Under the pieces are notes generated by a model. That model was not told the DNA's origin, did no database searches, and was given only the letters and a program-made list of their open reading frames with translations. Positions 21,544 through 27,581 of a DNA stretch of 44,607 nt are shown here, piece by piece (the first letter of the stretch is position 1; each line of letters begins with the position of its first letter). Location of the stretch: the IMG/VR virus record IMGVR_UViG_3300044843_000293, positions 1 to 44,607 of that record; one strand, written 5' to 3'. A program made the translations under genes and the position numbers. The DNA comes from a virus.

Positions 21544-21896
21544 ATACCGTACCAGAGAAATGTCCGTTCTGCGAGTCTCCGATCATGGTTCATGGCGGAA
21601 ACCTACTGAGGTCGGATAACTGCGGATTCGCTACCTACGAATGCAGGACAGTTTACGATACTGAACTAGCTGACAATCAATGGAAACGGGCAGAGCAATC
21701 TTTGGCATGTCGGACTCGTGAAAATCAACTGCTGACAAAGCAGCGTGATGAGGCACATGAGCGTATCAAGCGGTTGGAGGAGGCGTTCACTGAACTGGAA
21801 CAATGCAATTTAACAGACGAAAACTGCGCCAATATGGATGTTGCTACTAGGCGCATTCGTAATTTTGCAAGGAAAGCCAAGGAGGCCAAGCCGTGA
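21540..21896 (+). CDS. zinc-ribbon plus coiled-coil small protein
   Basis: I choose the GTG at 21540 because GTGA overlaps the previous stop and AGG/GAGG lies upstream. The 118-aa product has CPFCESP near the start (a CxxC) plus further Cys (NCGFATYECR), then a coiled coil with AHERIKRLEEAF. It ends FARKAKEAKP, encoded by the repeated junction at 21879-21896. It probably binds zinc; function is unknown. Confidence 0.65.
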   Translation: MNTVPEKCPFCESPIMVHGGNLLRSDNCGFATYECRTVYDTELADNQWKRAEQSLACRTRENQLLTKQRDEAHERIKRLEEAFTELEQCNLTDENCANMDVATRRIRNFARKAKEAKP

Positions 21897-22183
21897 GCGA
21901 TACAATTATTCTTGATAGCAAAAAGTGCAACGCGGAATTACTAACCATCCACGCCGATGGACGCATCACTGTAGCCGAGCATCTGAAGCCTACGGAGACA
22001 GCGGCGAAGGTGTTACAGATCATGCGAGAGCAATGGCTGGCCGACATCCAATCCAAAAAGATCCGCGATCAAGAGGAACGCATCAAGCGGCTGGAGGAGG
22101 CGGGGGATTTGATGGTGCAGCATTTTTACACTGACGAACCACGTTCCGAAATGTGGGAGAAAGCCAAGGAGGCCAAGCTGTGA
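21893..22183 (+). CDS. 96-aa coiled-coil protein with RIKRLE motif
   Basis: GTG start on the previous stop, with AAGGAGG as ribosome-binding site. The N-terminus (SDTIILDSKKCNAELLTIHA, DGRITVAEHLKP) is beta-rich; the rest is helical with KVLQIMREQW and QEERIKRLEEAGDLM. It ends KAKEAKL, encoded by the junction at 22166-22183. No known family. Confidence 0.65.
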   Translation: MSDTIILDSKKCNAELLTIHADGRITVAEHLKPTETAAKVLQIMREQWLADIQSKKIRDQEERIKRLEEAGDLMVQHFYTDEPRSEMWEKAKEAKL

Positions 22184-22413
22184 GCGCAATGAATTGTATT
22201 GGAAAGATACTCAAACGGTTTCTTGGAATTGCGTGTTCTCATTATTGGCAACCGCTAAACGACAGTTTCCATGGCTCACATTCTCACTGGGACGTTGCAT
22301 TCAATGTTAAAAGAAAATGGAAATGCATCCATTGCGGTAAGCAGACGCTTTCAGCAAATCCAATTAGCTTCATCAATCAAAATAGAAACAAAGCCAAGGA
22401 GGCCAAGCTGTGA
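22180..22413 (+). CDS. 77-aa Cys-containing small protein
   Basis: GTG start on the previous stop, with AAGGAGG upstream; an ATG at 22189 is an alternative. It has CIGKILKRFLGIACSHYW, then WDVAFNVKRKWKCIHCGKQTL with a CxxC pair, and ends NRNKAKEAKL, encoded by the junction at 22396-22413. It probably binds zinc; it lacks the RIKRLE helix of its neighbours. Confidence 0.6.
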   Translation: MSAMNCIGKILKRFLGIACSHYWQPLNDSFHGSHSHWDVAFNVKRKWKCIHCGKQTLSANPISFINQNRNKAKEAKL

Positions 22414-22613
22414 GCATTGAAGAACGAATACTGAGGATGATTCCAGTTTTGGATCTACCTTCAGATCAAAAAGAACTCCGCGCAATCGCTCTCGACGCTC
22501 GCAAGCTGGAGGATCGGATTAAACAGTTGGAGCAAGAGAACGACGCAATGCGAGCGGATCTGCTGTTGTGGGACAAAGCTGGCATCGGATTCACAACGGA
22601 GGACAAGCCGTGA
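22410..22613 (+). CDS. 67-aa coiled-coil protein
   Basis: GTG start on the previous stop, with AAGGAGG upstream. It begins SIEERILRMIPVLDLPSDQK, then has a coiled coil LEDRIKQLEQENDAMRADLL ending in LLW. The ENDAMRADLLLW segment is nearly repeated in the gene at 22888. It ends TEDKP within a variant junction. Confidence 0.65.
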   Translation: MSIEERILRMIPVLDLPSDQKELRAIALDARKLEDRIKQLEQENDAMRADLLLWDKAGIGFTTEDKP

Positions 22614-22891
22614 ATCTCACCGATTCCCAGCGAAAGATCCTCATCAAAAAGCTCCATGAGGTCTGGAAAGGAGGCAGACCGTGTCCCATCTGCATCACCC
22701 CCACCAAGTGGGGCATTGGAACCCTCGTCGAGGTCCGAGAGTTCAACGAAGGTAATCACTGTCCCGGTGCTGCAATTACTCCGCTGATCCAAGCTCAGTG
22801 CAACAACTGTGGGTACACCGTGTTGTTCAACGCCATCGGTCTTGGCGTCGTTGACCCAGACACCGGCAAGGTAAAGGAGGCCAAGCCGTGA
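22610..22891 (+). CDS. 93-aa zinc-ribbon-like protein
   Basis: I choose the GTG at 22610, coupled to the previous stop and preceded by CGGAGG. It begins NLTDSQRKILIKKLHEVWKG, then CPICITPTKW and later CNNCGYTVLFNAIGLG: two CxxC pairs that would form a zinc ribbon. It ends GKVKEAKP, encoded by the junction at 22874-22891. This fold is common in small phage proteins; its target is unknown. Confidence 0.65.
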   Translation: MNLTDSQRKILIKKLHEVWKGGRPCPICITPTKWGIGTLVEVREFNEGNHCPGAAITPLIQAQCNNCGYTVLFNAIGLGVVDPDTGKVKEAKP

Positions 22892-23094
22892 GAACATCAA
22901 CCGAAACACTGATCGCCGCCATGCGGATATTGTCTCAGGATATTCAATCCGAGGACGGCGCGGCCAACGCGGCAGTCGCTGAAGCGGGAGAGCGACTAGC
23001 GGAACAGCATATGCGCATCGCCAAACTAGAGCGAGAGAACGACGCCATGCGAGCGGATCTGCTGCTGTGGAATGAGAAGGAGGGGAAGCTGTGA
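22888..23094 (+). CDS. 68-aa coiled-coil protein related to the gene at 22410
   Basis: GTG start on the previous stop, with AAGGAGG upstream. The helical product has ETLIAAMRILSQDIQSEDGA and a coiled coil RIAKLERENDAMRADLLLW, the last 12 residues identical to the gene at 22410. It ends NEKEGKL, encoded by a variant junction (23077-23094). The two genes probably arose by duplication. Confidence 0.65.
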   Translation: MRTSTETLIAAMRILSQDIQSEDGAANAAVAEAGERLAEQHMRIAKLERENDAMRADLLLWNEKEGKL

Positions 23095-23336
23095 GCGATC
23101 ATATTCCTGACCTCACGAAAATGATCGGAGAGACAGCGTGCAATGCAACACCACGAGAAGAACTTCGCAATCAAATCATGTCTTCGGTCATTCCAAAAAA
23201 TGAAAGAGAGTGGTGGGCCAATAGAACCATTGAACAACTCGAACGCGAACTCAACGCAGCCAACAACCGCATCAAACAACTCGAAGCCAAAGTGGATGAA
23301 CTCCATGACCTCGAGAAATGGTTGGAGGGAAGATGA
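23091..23336 (+). CDS. 81-aa coiled-coil protein
   Basis: GTG start on the previous stop. It begins SDHIPDLTKMIGETACNATP, then a long helix with RTIEQLERELNAANNRIKQLE, KVDELHDLEKWLEG. It lacks the KEAK ending: the array's junction pattern ends here, and the next gene starts with ATGA. Confidence 0.65.
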   Translation: MSDHIPDLTKMIGETACNATPREELRNQIMSSVIPKNEREWWANRTIEQLERELNAANNRIKQLEAKVDELHDLEKWLEGR

Positions 23337-23551
23337 TTGTACCCATCGGCCCTGCCGCATTCGTGTTCCGCCACAATCGAACCGGCCAGATTGTCGTCGC
23401 ACCCAGCGAGCGGTGGCATGAGTACTACGACAACAAAGAGGACTGGGAACACACCGCGAGCGTGAATGCTTGCGGAGCTTTGCAGTACATCATCGACGCC
23501 AAACCGGCTGAGAGGAAACGATACATCAAGTCACTTACGGAAAAGCCATGA
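23333..23551 (+). CDS. 72-aa protein, function unknown
   Basis: I take the ATG at 23333, which overlaps the previous stop (ATGA). The protein has AAFVFRHNRTGQIVVAPSE, WHEYYDNKEDWEHTAS and LQYIIDAKPAERKRYIKSL. It is a small alpha/beta protein; its stop overlaps the next start. No family is recognised. Confidence 0.6.
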   Translation: MIVPIGPAAFVFRHNRTGQIVVAPSERWHEYYDNKEDWEHTASVNACGALQYIIDAKPAERKRYIKSLTEKP

Positions 23552-24093
23552 CCTACTCACAAGCAGGCCAATTACCTCACCATCAGTACTGCTTCGTCGA
23601 AGCATGCTTCCTCGGATTGTCCGAGATAGCATTCATCCCCTGCGTCTGGTTCGGACTGGTATCCATACCCGGCAGAATGTGGGGCTGCACCATCATGCTC
23701 GAATGCGGAGCGGTCTATCGCGCCGTTCCACCCCACGCCATAACGTTTAGCTCCGATCCAGAGCTTTTATGGACACCACAGCAAGCCCAGCGGTGGGACT
23801 GCTACGGAACCGACTTCACCACCATCGAGTACACCTTCCTGCGAGGACTCGAATGCCAAGTCAAATGCGCCGATCAAATCACCACCGGCGACTACCTCTT
23901 CACCGCTGCGCCTATCGGCGATAGCTGGAGCCGCCAACCCAACCAAGCCAAGGAGTTCATGTTCATCCGAACCGATGGCGAACGGCTCACCATCCAACCC
24001 ACCGACAAGGTCATATTCATCGAGAAGTCATTCACCGAACCACAATGGCCCACCGGCCTGCGAACCACCGACAAAATCTACACCTGCGAATAA
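23548..24093 (+). CDS. 181-aa conserved-type phage protein, function unknown
   Basis: It starts on the previous stop (ATGA). The sequence is rich in beta strands and aromatic residues: FGLVSIPGRMWGCTIMLECG, FTTIEYTFLRGLECQVKCAD, RTDGERLTIQPTDKVIFIEK, FTEPQWPTGLRTT. Its strand-rich pattern suggests a compact beta-barrel. It resembles uncharacterised phage proteins that follow similar small-gene arrays. Function is unknown. Confidence 0.65.
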   Translation: MTYSQAGQLPHHQYCFVEACFLGLSEIAFIPCVWFGLVSIPGRMWGCTIMLECGAVYRAVPPHAITFSSDPELLWTPQQAQRWDCYGTDFTTIEYTFLRGLECQVKCADQITTGDYLFTAAPIGDSWSRQPNQAKEFMFIRTDGERLTIQPTDKVIFIEKSFTEPQWPTGLRTTDKIYTCE

Positions 24094-24097
24094 AACC

Positions 24098-24295
24098 ATG
24101 AAAAAAGAAAAGATGACGCGAGTCGTCACAATCGATACGCAGCTCCATGACGACCTCAAGGAGTTCTGCAACCGCAACGGACTGAAGATCCAATTTGTCG
24201 CTCGGGAGGCGCTAAGGAAGTACATGGAAAGCAAGCACACGACGCAATCAAGTGCTGCCCAATCCGCCTCATCCTGCGCCGCTACCGCCCAGTAG
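24098..24295 (+). CDS. ribbon-helix-helix-like regulator
   Basis: This 65-aa protein starts at the ATG at 24098. It has one basic strand (TRVVTIDTQLHDDLKEF) followed by two helices (DDLKEFCNRNG, FVAREALRKYMESK), the RHH/CopG pattern of small dimeric repressors. A Ser/Ala/Thr tail follows. A perfect dyad lies six bases after its stop (24301-24316), a possible binding site near the next promoter. Confidence 0.65.
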   Translation: MKKEKMTRVVTIDTQLHDDLKEFCNRNGLKIQFVAREALRKYMESKHTTQSSAAQSASSCAATAQ

Positions 24296-24300
24296 CGATT

Positions 24301-24316
24301 CGTACCGTGTGGTACG
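24301..24316 (+). promoter_or_regulatory. dyad site (possible RHH operator)
   Basis: CGTACC (24301-24306) and GGTACG (24311-24316) form a perfect six-base dyad around GTGT. It lies between the RHH gene and the helicase gene, whose start is at 24374. Small RHH dimers bind such palindromes, so this may be its operator. Confidence 0.35.
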
Positions 24317-24373
24317 GACAACACCCTTCGGCCACCATGAAGCGGCGGTCGGAGGGACAAATTTCCTAAAACT

Positions 24374-25450
24374 ATGAATCTAAGAGAATACCAACAGAAA
24401 GCAGTCGAGTGGGCCAAAACTGACGATGGCCTGATCATCGCACCGGCAGGCAGCGGCAAGACATGGATTGCCGCGAGCATCATCCAGTATTTTCACAAAC
24501 ATCAATCCATAGGAAGATTCGGCTGGCTTGCTCCAACCCGTGAGACATGTCAGCAAGCGCGCACATCGCTCCGCGTTGCTGGTGTACCTGACGAGATTGT
24601 GGATATCCGCTGTCCGCATGAATCAGTGGACTTCAGCAAGAAGGACATGCTGATCGTGGACGAAGCAAAGCACAGCCCTGCTGCCGGATGGCGTCGCATC
24701 ATCGAGTCCTGTAACGGACCGCGTTATGGCTTTGATGCGACTCCATGGTGCGACGATGAAGAGCGCAACGCCGTAACTCGAACGCTCTTCTTCAACCGCA
24801 CCTACGAAATCAAGCGCAGCGACATCGGCGATTCATTGGCCGACGCTTACCTCGAAATCAGCGATGCCACCGACCTCAACATCCAGCAGAAGATCGATGA
24901 CAACATCGACCGACTCTTCAATGCGCGGCGTCGGTACATGCGGATAAGTGACGACGAATTGAAACGCATGTGCGCCTGGGAATCGCTCGTTGAAATCGGC
25001 ATCTGCGAGAACCGCGAACGCAACGATTACGCCATCAATTACGCGCTGGAGCATCTCGACATGCAGACGCTTATTCTCATCCCGCGCATCACGCTTGGCG
25101 AGGAGTACGAAAAGCGCATCCCTAGTTCGCTCCTCGTCCATTCGAAGATCGGCAAGAAGCAGCGCAAGGCGGCGATGGAGGAGTTCAAGGCTGGCAACCT
25201 ACGAACCATGATTGCCACATCACTGGCCGACGAAGGACTCGATCTTCCGAATGTCGAACTGCTCATTATGGTGAGCGGAGGTCGGTCGTCGCAGAAGACG
25301 ATTCAAAGGGCGAGTCGCGCATTGCGAAAAACAGATTCCAAAAACTGTGCGACAATCGTTGATTTTTCGGACAAGTTTCATCCCATCGGAGCGTTCCACG
25401 CAAAGAAGCGAATGAAATGCTACCGTGAACTAGGTTGCGTTTTCCAATGA
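24374..25450 (+). CDS. SF2 DNA helicase (DEXH/D type)
   Basis: This 358-aa protein has the helicase motifs in order: REYQQKAVEWA; Walker A APAGSGKT (23-30); motif Ia WLAPTRETCQQA; Walker B LIVDEAKHSP with DEAK (96-99); YGFDATPW (motif III-like); LILIPRITLGEEYEKRI and LLVHSKIGKKQRK; IATSLADEGLDLPN (motif V); IQRASRALR (motif VI). It looks like the small UvsW/RecG-like helicases that remodel forks and branched DNA. It ends with GAFHAKKRMKCYRELGCVF. The following SSB gene starts on its stop. Confidence 0.85.
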   Translation: MNLREYQQKAVEWAKTDDGLIIAPAGSGKTWIAASIIQYFHKHQSIGRFGWLAPTRETCQQARTSLRVAGVPDEIVDIRCPHESVDFSKKDMLIVDEAKHSPAAGWRRIIESCNGPRYGFDATPWCDDEERNAVTRTLFFNRTYEIKRSDIGDSLADAYLEISDATDLNIQQKIDDNIDRLFNARRRYMRISDDELKRMCAWESLVEIGICENRERNDYAINYALEHLDMQTLILIPRITLGEEYEKRIPSSLLVHSKIGKKQRKAAMEEFKAGNLRTMIATSLADEGLDLPNVELLIMVSGGRSSQKTIQRASRALRKTDSKNCATIVDFSDKFHPIGAFHAKKRMKCYRELGCVFQ

Positions 25451-25806
25451 GTGCATCAATTACAACAACGAATGAAACAGCCACGCCCACAGAGAACGTG
25501 GTTTATCTGATCGGCGAACTGCGAGGCATCAGCCGTCAAACCGAAACCAAGACAGGCGCGCTTATGGTGCGCCGCGTTATATCCGTCGCTCGTCATTGGA
25601 CGGATGCGGACGGCAGGTTTCACGAAGATTACGATGAATTCGAGCTGTCCTCATGGGGGCAGGTTGCGGAGAAGATTATCGAGATTCAGAACGGCGCTCT
25701 AGTGCGAGTCAAAGGCCGCGTGAAGGTCGAGAAATGGAGTGATGGCGGTGAAACCAAGAGCGCTGTGCGTATCGCGGCGGAACAAATAACGGTCCTTTGC
25801 TACTAA
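25447..25806 (+). CDS. ssb: single-stranded DNA-binding protein
   Basis: This 119-aa protein starts on the helicase stop (ATGA at 25447). It has an OB-fold layout: NVVYLIGELRGISRQTETKTG, MVRRVISVARHWTDADGRFH, FELSSWGQVAEKIIEIQNG, LVRVKGRVKVEKW, KSAVRIAAEQITVL. It would protect ssDNA and assist replication. It has no acidic C-terminal tail, unlike the other SSB-like protein of the window. Confidence 0.75.
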   Translation: MSASITTTNETATPTENVVYLIGELRGISRQTETKTGALMVRRVISVARHWTDADGRFHEDYDEFELSSWGQVAEKIIEIQNGALVRVKGRVKVEKWSDGGETKSAVRIAAEQITVLCY

Positions 25807-25807
25807 A

Positions 25808-26269
25808 ATGAAATCAAACCAAACAATCGTTGCGGTCGATCCTGGTGTGGGAGGCGGATTCGCGGTCAAAACAGCAGATGAAATTTTGCTATTTCCAATG
25901 CCTGAATCATTGCCCGACATGGCGCAACTACTAAGCGGATTCAAATTAGCAGATAGCCACTTGTGGATTGAGAAGGTTCCCAAGTTCGTGTCCAAGCTGA
26001 CACCCGCCGCGAGTGTTGCGACACTCCATGAAAACTACGGCATTATCCAAGGACTGGCCTACGCTCAAGGGTATGCGCTTCACCGTGTAGAGCCGAAGAT
26101 ATGGCAGGATCCTCTTGGACTCGGAGGTAGAAAGGCGTGTGCCACCGGGCCTGAGTGGAAGCGAAAGCTACGCGCCAAGGCTCAGGAGTTGTACCCACAT
26201 CTGGATGTCAGTCTCAAAAACTGTGACGCCCTGCTCATTCTCCATTACGCTCAAGGAGGCGGACGCTGA
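25808..26269 (+). CDS. RuvC-like Holliday junction resolvase
   Basis: This 153-aa protein has an RNase-H-like nuclease fold with acidic residues in order: IVAVDPGVGGGFAV (Asp11), LWIEKVPKF (Glu55), and a C-terminal KNCDALLILHY with Lys138 and Asp140. GIIQGLAYAQGYALHRVEPK lies between. The pattern matches phage RuvC-like resolvases that cut Holliday junctions and branched DNA before packaging. It overlaps the convergent metallopeptidase gene by 19 bases. Confidence 0.75.
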   Translation: MKSNQTIVAVDPGVGGGFAVKTADEILLFPMPESLPDMAQLLSGFKLADSHLWIEKVPKFVSKLTPAASVATLHENYGIIQGLAYAQGYALHRVEPKIWQDPLGLGGRKACATGPEWKRKLRAKAQELYPHLDVSLKNCDALLILHYAQGGGR

Positions 26270-26523
26270 TGAATGCGACGATAACCATCCTTCCACAACA
26301 CCCTAGCAATAAACGCGGCAATTCGGATGACGTGTTTTTCAGACCAGTGTGGTTTTGCAAGATGAAGCAATTCGTGAATCACCGTGTCGATTCGATCTTT
26401 CTCGCTTTGTCTCGGATCGATTTCGATCAAGTTTGTGTCCATCCACACCTGACCGAACGCATTTTCGCGTCCAAGTTTCTTCTCAACGATCTTAACCCTT
26501 GTGACGGATTTCGCTCGCTTCAC
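26251..26523 (-). CDS. small HExxH metallopeptidase-like protein
   Basis: This 90-aa protein begins with GTG at 26523. It has QVWMDTNLIEIDPRQSEKDR, then a zinc motif HELLH (50-54) in a helix TVIHELLHLAKPHWSEKHV, and RIAAFIARVLWKDGYRR. Similar short phage proteins carry this one motif and are SprT/metallopeptidase-like. It is the only minus-strand gene inside the long plus-strand block, overlapping the resolvase gene by 19 bases. It may be a late addition; the substrate is unknown. Confidence 0.65.
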   Translation of the reverse strand: MKRAKSVTRVKIVEKKLGRENAFGQVWMDTNLIEIDPRQSEKDRIDTVIHELLHLAKPHWSEKHVIRIAAFIARVLWKDGYRRIHQRPPP

Positions 26524-26525
26524 GC

Positions 26526-26657
26526 ATGAACGCTCCCATGAAGTTCTTCAAAAACAAACGCCCAACTAACGAAGAATTCAAACAAGCGTGTGTCGCCGCA
26601 TTCGCGATGGGCGTCGTCATCACCAGCGCGTACTTCATTCTCTTTGTCCTCAAATGA
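26526..26657 (+). CDS. 43-aa membrane peptide
   Basis: This frame starts two bases after the divergent metallopeptidase start. It encodes a basic N-terminus (KFFKNKRPTNEEFKQ) and one hydrophobic segment (VAAFAMGVVITSAYFILFVL). Its stop overlaps the next start (ATGA), which supports expression. The role is unknown. Confidence 0.5.
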   Translation: MNAPMKFFKNKRPTNEEFKQACVAAFAMGVVITSAYFILFVLK

Positions 26658-26860
26658 GCCAAGAACTCGAAGACATCAAAGAAGAGCTGGCAGAGTACAA
26701 ATGGATTTCCAAGGAGCTTGCGAAAGCACTTGGCTGCGGATGCACAATCGGAGGAGACTTCGACCTGTGCATTGACTGCACCGACACACAGAAAGCATAC
26801 AAACGAATACAGAAAATATATGAGCCTAAACAGTGCGAACAAAATAGTCAGAATCGCTGA
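26654..26860 (+). CDS. 68-aa Cys-containing helical protein
   Basis: It starts on the previous stop (ATGA). It has a helix SQELEDIKEELAEYKWISKE, then a Cys-rich LGCGCTIGGDFDLCIDCTD with a CxC and CxxC, and a basic helix KAYKRIQKIYEP. It probably binds zinc. The next gene overlaps it by 41 bases in another frame. Confidence 0.55.
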   Translation: MSQELEDIKEELAEYKWISKELAKALGCGCTIGGDFDLCIDCTDTQKAYKRIQKIYEPKQCEQNSQNR

Positions 26861-27032
26861 AGCCGATGAATCAACGCCACGCATCGATTTCGCGTACATC
26901 GACAAGAAGTATAAGGAATGGCTTGTCCGCCGTGGATTCGCCAGCGAAGAGCAAACTGAACTCGGCATGCGACGTTCCGGCGGTCGTCGCAGTCGTGCGG
27001 TCAAACGAATCAATTCCGATGAAAGCATCTGA
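26820..27032 (+). CDS. 70-aa basic protein, function unknown
   Basis: It starts at 26820 inside the previous gene. It has NKIVRIAEADESTPRIDFAY, IDKKYKEWLVRRGFASEEQ and a basic RRSGGRRSRAVKRI tail that may bind nucleic acid. The next gene overlaps its end by 14 bases. No family. Confidence 0.5.
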   Translation: MSLNSANKIVRIAEADESTPRIDFAYIDKKYKEWLVRRGFASEEQTELGMRRSGGRRSRAVKRINSDESI

Positions 27033-27225
27033 AATATCCCGAGAACAACTCTTGAAGGAAGCTCCGCGCCTCATTGACTATGCGATTCTTCGAGGTTGGA
27101 TGAGCAAGCCAGCGAAGCCAAAACGCAGCGTGGATGGCGGATGGCAAGCGGTTGGAGTCGGCCATCTCGACGACGCTTCTGAAGATGAAATACAAGAACT
27201 CAGGAAACAGCTCAGTGGAAGTTGA
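27019..27225 (+). CDS. 68-aa helical protein, function unknown
   Basis: It starts at the ATG at 27019, overlapping the previous gene by 14 bases. It has KASEISREQLLKEAPRLIDY, AILRGWMSKPAKPKRSVDGG and SEDEIQELRKQLS. It may be a small helical DNA-associated protein; there is no firm family. The next gene starts 41 bases before its end. Confidence 0.55.
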   Translation: MKASEISREQLLKEAPRLIDYAILRGWMSKPAKPKRSVDGGWQAVGVGHLDDASEDEIQELRKQLSGS

Positions 27226-27370
27226 ACTCCTGTCCGACGACGTAGAAATACGCATCGGAGAAACCAAGTGGTCAGGCGTGGCCTACATGCGCGAGGGCAA
27301 GGCCAAGATCTACGTTCGAACGAAAGCTGAATTCAAAGCTAAGTTCGTCCTGATAGATGCGAAGCCCTAA
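27185..27370 (+). CDS. 61-aa protein, function unknown
   Basis: It starts at 27185, 41 bases inside the previous gene. The sequence is beta-rich: SSVEVELLSDDVEIRIGETK, GVAYMREGKAKIYVRTKAEF and FVLIDAKP. The next gene overlaps its end by 14 bases. Function is unknown. Confidence 0.5.
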   Translation: MKYKNSGNSSVEVELLSDDVEIRIGETKWSGVAYMREGKAKIYVRTKAEFKAKFVLIDAKP

Positions 27371-27581
27371 ACTTTACATCGCCGCACAAGAGCAGCTCTT
27401 TGCGAAGTTTCAGTCACGCTCCATCGCCATTCAGCATTGGAGCAAATATCTGATGACTCCCAAAGAGCTTGCTCTCCTTTTCAGCAAGTTAGAGAAATCA
27501 AATTCAGTCCTCTCCGAAATCGCCAAGACTGATCTTGGTCGAAGCGGGGAAATAGCGAGAAAACAACTTGGAATCGAATGA
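27357..27581 (+). CDS. 74-aa helical protein, function unknown
   Basis: It starts 14 bases before the previous stop. It is helical: PKLYIAAQEQLFAKFQSRS, HWSKYLMTPKELALLFSKLE and NSVLSEIAKTDLGRSGEIA. Its stop overlaps the primase-helicase start (ATGA), suggesting it belongs with replication. No family. Confidence 0.55.
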   Translation: MRSPKLYIAAQEQLFAKFQSRSIAIQHWSKYLMTPKELALLFSKLEKSNSVLSEIAKTDLGRSGEIARKQLGIE

